Assembly (NCBI GenBank): GCA_034698045.1
Contig: JAQGAU010000899.1
Coordinates: forward strand, 1 to 22,812
Reading direction: 5' to 3'
Length of the DNA: 22,812 bases
DNA from: Paramacrobiotus richtersi
Lineage: Eukaryota > Tardigrada > Eutardigrada > Parachela > Macrobiotidae
A program made the position numbers and the translations under genes. The notes beneath the pieces are model-generated. The model was not told the DNA's origin. It did not search any database and saw only the letters and a list, made by a program, of their open reading frames with translations. This document shows positions 1-8,695 of this stretch, piece by piece (the stretch's first letter is position 1; every line of letters begins with the position of its first letter).

Positions 1-2411
1 TACGGAAGGCCATTTTCGTCTTTCTTCTTGGATTCTTTGTACTCGGTATATTTCTTGCTCGATCCATAAACCAAATCAGCCGGGTACTTTAAGGCATTGA
101 GCTGCATCTTCCGCTCGGTGACCTTCGGGAGATCGACATTACACTTGTCAGCTAACCTAACCAAGTAGATTAACACATCCGCCAGTTCTTCGCCGAGATT
201 CTGTTTCTCTTTGGGCGTCCAGTCGGGCAGGCCCTCTTGGGATTCACCTTTCCACTGGAACAGTTCCGCCACCTCGCCCACTTCACCGACCAGTGCCAGC
301 AGCAAATTCCGGGGCTGAAACACAAATGTGTGGATACTGCCCCAAAAAATGAATGTTCGTAAATCATTCGAAACAGAAAGTTACAGAATGGTTCATATAC
401 GTATTGAAAAACCATCCAGCGATTCCATCGGATAAGAAAAGAACGAAAAAATTCCGTTTAATTCCTTCACACAGAGAGTGAAACTGAAAGAGCAACTCTC
501 GAGAATTATCAGATTATTCGGCAAAAATTACTGACAAAAAGCCAGTTAAGCCTTCCGAACTTAAAACGAAATACACCTAAACAACTAGCTCAACACTGAT
601 GCAACAATTTGTACTAATATAATTATGTAACTCGAATCAGACCGATCTTAAACAATGTACAACAACAACTTTCACCAGAAATTTTTCACTCACAGTGTGG
701 AACTGATTCCATCCCCGTTCAGCAACGAATGTATCATGACCAGTACGACTGCAAAGGAAACTCGTCAAGCAAAGATTACAGGAGGAATTCTCGATTTTGA
801 AAGCTTGCTCAAGTACTGTACTTAGAAAGAATAAAACACTCACATGGCTTCCAAGGTTGGGTGACTACTGAACCCAAACGAGTCGGAACTTCCTTCCGCC
901 TCCACCATCCCATTTTCCCGCTCCGGCGTCTCCGCCTTCTTCGTACCCTTCGGCATATCTTGCCGTTGTTTTTTGACCGGAAAGTACGAGGGCACAGCTC
1001 CATCACTCCAATAATACGACACCACCGCAAAGTTCCCGCCCGCAGCTCTCGAATCCTTGTCATTCACGAAATAGCTCACCACCTGTGGACGAAAAATTTA
1101 GAGATAACATCAAGGAAAAACACCTATATATTTTTTATATACACATCAAAACCGGTTTTTATTCCTCTCACAGTAACAGCGTTTGCGCACAAGACAACTA
1201 CACATCAAAACTGTAGTGATACTGAGAAATGTTCAAATGGAACGAAAACAAATGAAGGTCGAAATAAAACGCCACAAAAAACCAAGTTAAACGGTTTGTA
1301 ATATTCAGAAATTGTAATCAAATTTCACATCAAAGTACCGAAACAGTTGGCTGCTTGAAGCCTGCTTCCAAAATGAGTTCATTGTGTTACCTTCTTGAAT
1401 TTTTTACTGGTCTCATTCCGGTAATACGCTCGGAGGAAGAATCGCCCCTCCGACTCTGGAATCTTCATAGGAAGGGTGTGGTAGCGGGACTGCTTCCAGC
1501 CGCCATTTCCGTCGTGTTTGAGGCGTTCGAAGGCATTGACACGCTCGTCTTCCGTGCCCAGACGAATCACTGCGAATGCGGAGCCTTGAAAACGAGAGGG
1601 AAGGGAATCGTTGGCGTAGGCGGTCAAAACGTCAGGGTCGGTGAGCTCGCGAAGGACCTGCTCCATGATGTAGTCGGTTTGGAAAAACTTGAAGTTATTC
1701 CTACAGAAAAAACCGCGCTCGCAAAAATAACAAGAATATCGACTTATTGTACAGTTTTGCTATCCCTAGACTATGCAACTATATTAAAACTACGTAGGCT
1801 ATTAATTGATGGCTCCTAGTAAGGAAAAACAGCTAAATTCAGAACACGGAACGAAGTCTTTGAGACTTATCTGCGCGATATGTTTTCCTTAAGTAAAGTT
1901 GATTTTTGAAAGAATTTTTTGCCCACTTACTCGTCGATATACAGTTTACCCAGAACCAGATTCCCGGGGTTGCATTCCACGGGTTTGCAAGTCTCTCCAT
2001 CCGAATACAAGATTACGGGAGTCCGTTCGGTTGAGCATTCACCATCGGGCTCCTCGATGACGGGACTCTCAATCGTACAAGCACTGTCCACTTCTTCCAT
2101 TTGCAGGGATATACTCTCATCTCTGCCAGATAGTAACATGCATAAAACAACAGCGCGTGTGCGATACTTCAAGAAACTTGCGATTTATCAAGAAGATTGT
2201 GCAGCAGAGACGACGACAGCACTTCCAAGTCGCCATCTAGTCTAGAGCTTTTCGTTCGTTCAGATTCCACGCTTCCGTAGTCTTCGTGCTGGACAACAGA
2301 ACTAGCTTACAGGATCAGTGAAATGAGCTGAGGGAGAGTTCAAACCTTGCGTTTGCTGCTCGTGGAGTTCTCTCCGGCCGCAAACGATGTGGGATCCTGA
2401 TTTGACGTCAT
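1..2411 (-). CDS. DCTPP1: dCTP pyrophosphatase 1 domain joined to an unrecognised N-terminal protein (3' end outside window)
   Basis: Seven minus-strand exons join in phase: 2346-2411 (ATG, 22 codons), 2223-2288, 1931-2166, 1391-1700, 844-1082, 694-748 and 314-1, still open at base 1. The last three encode a MazG-fold dCTP pyrophosphatase, which hydrolyses dCTP and modified dCTPs to dCMP and PPi and cleans the nucleotide pool. Visible hallmarks are FVAERGWNQFHT followed by PRNLLLALVGEVGE (first metal-binding E-x2-E), AELFQW, then EELADVLIYLV (E-x2-D) and DLPKVTERKMQ. The four upstream exons encode about 290 residues that I do not recognise, including VILYSDGETC, GKLYIDE and RFFLRAYYRNETSK. 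The 844-1082 exon carries both the end of that region and the start of the DCTPP1 domain (SHPTLEA), so either the protein is a fusion or DCTPP1 starts at an internal Met there. The boundary between exons 2 and 3 is the least certain; 2122 is an alternative exon-3 start. Confidence 0.8.
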
Positions 2412-2944
2412 TTTTTGTGGTTTACCCTGCCGATGTGCTACAGCAAGAATTAAGTCAGGTAAGCAGATTAATTAGTCAGCTACCAGGTAATGGACAAGCG
2501 AATTCGTAATCTTCCAGTCACACTGTTTAGCACGTAAACTTTTACGGTTGATTTTTTGCCAAAACTCAAAACGGGAAAAATTAGTTTTCACAGTGCGCAG
2601 CAAAGAACGAGGCACAAAGAACACTGGGGGAAGGCGGTTTGCTGATTTTAACCATGAAAGATCACCACCCAGCTGTACACCATAGGCGGATGCCCAAGCG
2701 ACTGCCTATTCCATAATGAATGATGAATCCGACATGATTAATTTTATTTTTTTATCTTGCATTTCAATTTGATTTGATTCTCGGCCTCAAATCTTTTCGC
2801 TTTGCTATAGTGGTAAATACGGTGCCGAAATCATAGAATTTATTACGCAACTTTTTTGAGACACGATCCAGAGTTACAAGTTGAGGGGTAGAGGAAGCGA
2901 GTGTCGCCTCTGTTTCCTCTAATTTTGGCTCTCTTCCCTTCAAA
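2412..2944. promoter_or_regulatory. Divergent intergenic promoter region between DCTPP1 fusion gene (-) and NUP58 (+)
   Basis: The 533 bases between the two start codons hold no convincing coding exon. The genes point away from each other, so both promoters should lie here. I see no clear TATA box or other named element; the segment is AT-rich near 2730-2770. Assigning a promoter role rests on position only. Confidence 0.45.
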
Positions 2945-5666
2945 ATGCAGGCCAGTTCCTCGTTTGGCTTCGGTAACTTCGGAACACAGCCAGTCTCTTC
3001 CGCTCCATCCTTCGGTTTCGGAGGCGCAGCAGCTGTACCCTCCACTCAGTCATCTGCATTCGGCGCACCACCCTCCACTGGGTTCAGCTTCGGCAACATT
3101 GCCACGACAAAACCGAGCGGATTTGCCACGGGCTCTTCGTTCTTCACCAACCCAACCACAACGGCCAGCTCCTTTGGCTTTCCCGCGACCACGTCTTCCA
3201 GTCTGTTTGGCATTCCGACCGCATCAACAACCACAGCGACGGGTTTTACCTCTGCCCTCGGAGCTCCAGTGGCCGCCACAGTTTACCAGTTCCCCAAAAA
3301 GACACAGGACCAAAGTGCCACCACATCGGGACCATCGCAGACTGTACAAACGACCACTGTTGTTAAAGCGTAAGAAATCTTTCCTGAACGTATTCTTACA
3401 CTCTTTTAAGTTTTATTAATTAAATGGAATCGGCTTTCTACAGCGTACTGCATAAATATGATGAAATCTGTTTATGTCGAAAAAATATCTCTTTTGGACT
3501 TTTGGTGATTTGTTTGTTTTAAAAAAAGTGATTGTGGGTTTTTGGGCCTTTTATTTTACAGTTTTAGGCAGAAATCACTTTTTTTTCATGAATAAGTTTT
3601 ATTTGTTGATTTTTCATAGCGGGTTTTCTGGGACAAAGCCCAAGGACCACGTAATCGACGATTTTCTCAAATCCGAGGTGAGCGAGCTGGAGAAGCGCAT
3701 CGGGAAATTCCGGGATATCCAGAAAGCGGCAGACGCTTACAGTCTTCAGGATGCGGTGGATTGGGAGTCCGAGATTAAGGATTTCACTGCCATGGCGTCC
3801 AAAATTGAGAAAAAGCTTTCGGAAACTTACAGCTTGATCGATACACTGAGGAAAAACGCTGCACATTTGCATTCCAATACCCTTCTTTCCAGTCGCCTCA
3901 CAAGCAATCCGGCGGCGTATTACAGTATTGCTTCGGCTGTTGAATCGTAAGTTTATCGGTATCGACAGGGAATTGTTTAAAATATCATTTTTAGGATATG
4001 ATTACATAATTTTTCTTGTATTTGGTATTATTTTGATAAATAATTAGATTTAATTCACATTTTAATTCAAGTTGCTTACTTCATGTGGGGTTCAGTATTA
4101 CTGCATTTGTGTTGCTGTTATAGTGCATAGGGACGCGTTGGTAACATTTTGCCATCTGTTTTTTCTATTTTCTTTGACTCAACTTGTTTGCGTATCGCGT
4201 GCTTGTAATTTCTCATTATTTCGATCATTCTCGAACTTCCTGTATGAAAAAATAGAAAAAAAGAAATTTGTTGCAGTTATTTCATGGAGGTCATCTCCGG
4301 ATTGCGCACAGAGATGGAAATCCTGGAAGATGAGCTGAGCCATTTGGAAAATCTCCACGAGAATTTGCTTCGATCCGGCACTGAGCGCTACCATCCTCGC
4401 GGTATGTTCGTTGTGAATTTCTTAACTTACCGGTTAGTAATGATTGTTTTCTTGCGGTTTCGCAGATTTGCAGGCAACTTACGCGTACTTGTCCAATATT
4501 GTCGGTGGGATTGCTGTGGCCGTTGACGAGATGATCAAAGTTGGCCAGGTACAAAATGATAATTAGCTAAAATTTTACCATGGTCTAAGTAAAATATATA
4601 CGAAAATGTGGTCTTGTAAATACAACTGTTTAGATATTTAAGTAAATTCTAACTATAAACATTTAAGTAAAATAGAATATTTAAATGTAAATATAATTTA
4701 AATATAAATATTTAAGTAAAATATAACGGTATGGTCTTGGTCAAGCGAACGTACGGGTTGTTGTGATTTTTTGTTAGGTAAGAAGGTATTGAGTAGATTT
4801 TGGTTGTTAATGCAGGATTTACGGAAAGAGGTGCAGATCATGAAGGGCGGTGGTGGACCTGTTGCTGTACCGCAGCAGACCTTCATGGCGCAAGATGTCG
4901 CACAACTGTCCGCTGCACGTTCCTTGTTCAGTGCGCCCACCGTTGCCGCAGCCACTACTCCAAAGAATTTGTCCAACTTATCCAAATCTCCGTTACTACA
5001 GCAAGTGAATACCGGTAAGAGATTCACCGAAGTTTTTGCATACAAAATGACCTTCATCGAAATGATTGAATAATCGATTAATATCGTGTCAAGAGAATTA
5101 TACTTTGCCGTTAATGCCAATAATTTTCTTTGTATCGACGCTGCACTAGTGGAAGGCGATAGACGTAGTGTTAAGGCACAAGTCTTGCTGGTTTTCATTA
5201 TGTTGCTGCAAACATTTTGGTGCCTTGCGACATGAAGTTGTTGGAAATCGGAGTAATGTTTCCAACTGAGAAACTACTTTTTCCATATTCACAGTCGCCT
5301 TCTAATTAAGTTTTCGAATTCGTGGAATCTGAATTTTAGGGAAGTTCAGTCGATTTCGCGGAGCATTGTGCTGAGTGCCTCGTAAATTTTAATCTGTAAA
5401 TATTTTTCGGCGTTTTTTAAAATATTTAATGAAATCGTACAGCACTACCGCCTCCTTTCGCTTCCTGATGACATCACTAATTTTGAAATAATTCTTACAT
5501 TCTTTACGTTGCAGATCAGCAGTTTACGATGTTTAACCCCGCAATGCGTTCTCTGATGCGTATGGACAGCAGCAGCACTCCGACCAAATCCGCCGTTCAA
5601 GGCAGCACCAACGCATCGACATCGAATCGCATGGGAGGATTCGGATTGTTCTCGGGCACCAATTAA
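2945..5666 (+). CDS. NUP58: Nucleoporin p58/p45 (Nup58), channel nucleoporin of the nuclear pore complex
   Basis: Six exons join in phase: 2945-3369, 3620-3946, 4277-4401, 4466-4548, 4816-5014 and 5515-5666 (TAA), giving 436 aa. Exon 1 is an FG-repeat region with SFGFG, GFSFG, SSFGF and SLFG motifs in a Ser/Thr/Ala-rich linker, the disordered part that lines the transport channel. Exons 2-5 give the helical region that in this family pairs with Nup54 and Nup62 in the central channel complex: long heptad-like helices from DHVIDDFLKSEV on, then YFMEVISGLRTEMEILEDEL and DLQATYAYLSNIVGGIAVAV, matching the YF...Q...IEELE and PQDL blocks of animal Nup58. The last exon ends in MGGFGLFSGTN, so the C-terminal FG region is very short compared with the vertebrate protein. 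The start is the first ATG before the first FG motif. Assignment to Nup58 rather than Nup54 rests on the FG-coil-FG order and the helical blocks. Confidence 0.85.
4580..4728. repeat. AT-rich imperfect tandem repeats in NUP58 intron 4
   Basis: The unit TTTAAGTAAA(ATA) recurs four to five times, with interspersed ATATTTAAAT-type variants, in the intron between exons 4466-4548 and 4816-5014. It is low-complexity intron sequence with no coding potential. Confidence 0.6.
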
Positions 5667-5904
5667 CCTGGATTTTAAATGTGAAAAACGTCTCACTGAT
5701 TCAGAGCTGTGTTTTGAGTTTTTTCCTTTTAACGGTTGGTAGAAATATTAGTATCACCGCAGTATTATCTCGCGGTTCGCTCACGATCTTCTGCAACAGA
5801 TGCATTGAGTAGAGTTTTATTGCATTTTTTTACGAGTTCAATCAATGAACAGAATTAAACCAAAGGTTTTCCAGCTTTTGTGTCATTCTCTACAAATACG
5901 ATCA
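5667..5904. other. NUP58 3' flank, no gene seen
   Basis: This stretch follows the NUP58 stop and probably contains its 3' UTR. A variant poly(A) hexamer ATTAAA lies at 5854-5859. From about 5760 the sequence (for example CGGTTCGCTC) already resembles the flank near 12695-12715, so the duplicated block described next may begin here. Confidence 0.4.
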
Positions 5905-6191
5905 AAAGCATGTCAACCAAAAATTATCGAGAAGGTAAAACACACATAAAGCTAAAATGAGGCTTTACATGGAAAAGAATAAGAACGGTGCTTCCTATGA
6001 ACAGCATATGTATATCAAGCAAAACACCATAATTAGGAACTATTCCACAGCTCTTCATGGTCCGTCGTGATATGCCATTCAGCAAAATCGCGCGTGTCAT
6101 AAGATTCCTCACAACCATGCAAAAAAAGAACGCAACCAGCAGTTCCGCAAAAGCATTATTGAATGACAGATCGTACCGGAACAGGACAATG
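5905..6191 (-). pseudogene. Partial, decayed copy of the 3' end of the zinc-finger gene at 13052-15161
   Basis: Read on the minus strand, this block aligns with 12885-13203: the tail of the penultimate exon (TGTCCTGTTCCG, against TGTCCTATTCCG), a short intron, the last exon and 3' flanking DNA. The last exon still reads from Gly-Cys-Glu through DFAEWHITTDHEELWNSS and stop, against DFTVWHITTDHEELWNSC in the full gene. The acceptor is damaged: TTTTTGCAG in the intact gene corresponds to TTTTTGCAT here, and the retained intron carries an in-frame TAA. No upstream exons were found between 6192 and 6970, where the homology stops in AT-rich DNA. It is therefore best read as a truncated segmental copy. 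The ITTDHEELWNS stretch is kept with mostly silent changes, so a use as an exon of something else is not excluded. Confidence 0.65.
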
Positions 6192-6970
6192 GTAGGTTAT
6201 GTTATATATAAAGGTTATATATTTATAAATAAAATGATAAACGCAGCTGCCAGAAGTGTATCATGATCATGCACCAGAATCAGACGTGCACAAAGCGACC
6301 TTAGCAATTCCCAGCGTGTCACCCTTTTCTCTAACCGCAGCTGACCATCGGTCGCCCTACCATAGGTCACAGATGCCCCGGTAGCGGGAACTGGAAGCGG
6401 GTGGAGATCTCAGATTCTGCATGAGCTTCACTGCAATTTTACGTATACGCTTGTGAACTTAAGTTGTAATGGTGCTGTATGACCGGTGTGTCCTGAATTA
6501 TCTATATCTGCTTTATGCTAAACCAAATAATAAACCAGATAAAAACCAGCAAACAGATAACAAACCAAGCAGACTAAAAGATATTGAGTTCCATACAACG
6601 TTCTGTCCCGTGTTGGGGCTGTGCCGCGCTCTTGTCAGTGATTCGGGATTTTGTTGTGACACTGGCCTGGTGATACTCGATGAGCGATTATTTACCTGCA
6701 GTACTTACATTACTTCATAGTGCTGGAGGCTAAAATGTATAGGTACATATGTACCTGTTGAGTGTTTGACTGCTAACATGTAAGTGTGTTCGCCGCTGTG
6801 TGATTCACGGTTTTCCGCTCCAACCCGACGGAATTCGATATACAACCAGCAAAACATAGCTGGATATGAAACGTTTGAAAACTCTTGCTTATCATACCGT
6901 TCTGCGCTTTTTCTATGGGTACAGCAGTGCCTCTCCGTTTACTAGTCCACAGCTGGTGTTTTCTTTCTAG
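6192..6970. other. Non-coding or unresolved stretch upstream of the NEMP exon
   Basis: AT-rich around 6195-6240. Several open frames run through 6470-6960 on the plus strand, but none has a recognisable motif. The missing 5' exon or exons of the NEMP gene should lie here. One candidate begins at the ATG near 6866 and uses a phase-1 donor around 6925, leaving a 44-bp intron to the acceptor at 6970. I could not confirm it. Confidence 0.3.
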
Positions 6971-7675
6971 GCCGGAACCGCTATAGTCATGCTAAACAGT
7001 ACGATGAAGAAGTTGAAAAACAATACGAAGCCTCGTCTCGATGGTTCACCGTGCTTCCCCGGCGTGATCGAATCATCTCTCTGAATCCCATGACGACATC
7101 CTGTTCGGGGTTTGCGTGAAGTCGTAGACACGAGCGGAAGTTACAAAGTGTCGATCAGCGACAGCTACGAACTGTCCATGGAGATTCTCCCAGTTGATCC
7201 GTACCGCTTTCTGGGATTCATGGCGGGAGTCTGTCTGATGTTTTTCGCACAGAAACTTAGCCGCAACATTTTCTTCCATTTTTTTGCGGGGATTACTGTG
7301 GCACTGATTGGCTTCTTGTTTCTGATAGTGTTTGTGCTTAGCCGCATAATTTCCAGGGAGACGCCGAGAGTGACCTTTCTGGTCACCGGCTGGGTGGTGG
7401 TGCTGTGTTTTCTCCAGATAGTGTGGACGAATTTCGGGGAAATGCTTTTCGAATATCGCGTCTGCGCGTTCGTTTACATCACGGCCGTTTCATTTGTGTT
7501 TACGTTAACTTATCGGTTTGGAGGTATATTAAGGAATCCAAGAACAATGGATGTTATACAGTGGATTTTACAGATCGTGGGTGCTGGGATAATATATCTC
7601 AACTGCTCGAATACGCATTTTGGTGTTGCTTTCGTTTGTCTCGCGGTGTCGAAATTTACTGTTATTCTTATCTAA
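6971..7675 (+). CDS. NEMP1: NEMP-family (TMEM194) nuclear envelope integral membrane protein, with an apparent one-base frameshift; ends unresolved
   Basis: NEMP proteins span the inner nuclear membrane and support nuclear envelope stiffness and fertility. After a TTTCTAG acceptor at 6970, one frame reads RNRYSHAKQYDEEVEK through SSRWFTVLP and ISLNPMTTSCSGF, which fits the Asn/Asp-Pro...Cys-x-Gly segment before the membrane domain, and then hits TGA at 7117. The next frame is open from 7085 and carries SYKVSISDSYEL followed by about five hydrophobic segments: the family signature around KLSRN, FVLSRIISRE, TGWVVVLCFLQIVW, LTYRFGGILRNPRT and IQWILQIVGAGIIY. A single extra base in the GGGG run near 7107-7110 would explain the break. 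The protein-like frame ends at TAA 7673-7675, earlier than the family norm, so a C-terminal exon is probably missing from this model. It is either a sequence error in a functional gene or a decaying copy. Confidence 0.72.
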
Positions 7676-7922
7676 AGGATACATTGGTCCTTTTTCATAT
7701 CGTTCATTCGACCTACCTGCTAGACCTGGATAAAATCACTGGACGACAGGCGCAATAGTGATTCGAGTCTGCTAGCAATTCTGTGATGTGTCTTAGTCTG
7801 TCGCTGTAAGTGGTATCTCCCTTGTTGTGGTTCGTAAGTGACTTCGATGGTGTTCTTGTGAGTGTTGTTCTAATCAAACAGACTTCGAAGTCCTGTGTAA
7901 ACGGGTTGTCTGCTTCGGAAGA

Positions 7923-7943
7923 ATATTATTATTATTATTATAA
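7923..7943. repeat. (ATT)n microsatellite
   Basis: About six copies of ATT/TTA run through this stretch, followed by an AT palindrome (TAATGCATTA). It lies just before a possible CAG splice acceptor near 7960. Confidence 0.7.
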
Positions 7944-7984
7944 TGCATTATGCATATACAGGAAACCGACCGGAGCTGAACTGA

Positions 7985-8525
7985 CCAGTTGGAGCCGGAC
8001 CGAAGCTACGACATATCAGCGGTCAGCAGCCAGATGTTTCTCTGCCCGTGGCCCGGCTGTAACCAACTTCTCTCCGCCACCGTGGTAGAAGGAATATCAC
8101 TCAGTTCTTGGATCAAGTATCTTTACAAAGTTCGTTTAAATCTCTTCGAAAGGAGGACTATTATTTTCCAAAGTACTCCGGCCCTCGAAATGTGGACCCT
8201 TCCGAAATTCCATAAAACCAGAAAGAAATGTTATTTGAAATGTTAATGTTTTTAGTATTATTAATTAACAAATTCGATGTTTGATCGGAAATACTGTTCG
8301 TTCTGCATGCCGCTTACCGCGTGCGGGATGCGGAATTTTCTTGAGAAAATGATGCCTCAGTTTTTCAGTATCTGTATGTCGCAGGAGTCGGCGGGACGGT
8401 ACCGTGCCGGGCTTAACATTCGTATTGTTTTTTATAAAAGACCCAACAAAGAAGAATTTGGTACAATGTATTTTGTTACGATTCAAAGCGAGCCGGGCTG
8501 CTCGCTTCGGGACTGTACAAAGTAA
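7985..8525 (+). other. Unassigned open stretches with Cys motifs; possible gene remnant
   Basis: Two neighbouring open segments look protein-like but do not join cleanly. The first (open from about 7985 to TAA 8244-8246) contains QMFLCPWPGCNQLLSATVVE and TIIFQSTPALEMWTLP. The second (ATG 8277 to TAA 8523-8525) contains RKYCSFCMPLTACGM and SAGRYRAGLNIRIVFYKRPN. Order and spacing recall insect and other ecdysozoan proteins in which a Cys-Cys zinc element (CPxxxC...) is followed by a beta-rich domain, but the expected His pair after CPWPGC is absent. Stops at 8246 and 8262 separate the halves, and I found no phase-compatible intron. It may be a decayed gene, or real exons wrongly bounded. Confidence 0.3.
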
Positions 8526-8695
8526 AGTTACACAAATATACAATACATACAGATATCCAACGTGCTTGCATAGTGGACAGAAATTTATACTTCAATATTC
8601 CAACCCTGCTTAAACAATACATCAAGTTAGAGAAAGGTCGCGTCGCGCGCGGAGTAAAGATTGAAGGAATTGAAAGGTGACAGCCTCCTAATTTC

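Noticed and set aside
2764-3279. Minus-strand open frames across the NUP58 first exon
   Set aside because: They are antisense shadows of the low-complexity FG-repeat exon on the plus strand and have no family features.
7110-7127. 18-bp GT-AG intron in the NEMP gene
   Set aside because: It is far below a workable intron length, and removing it does not restore the frame.
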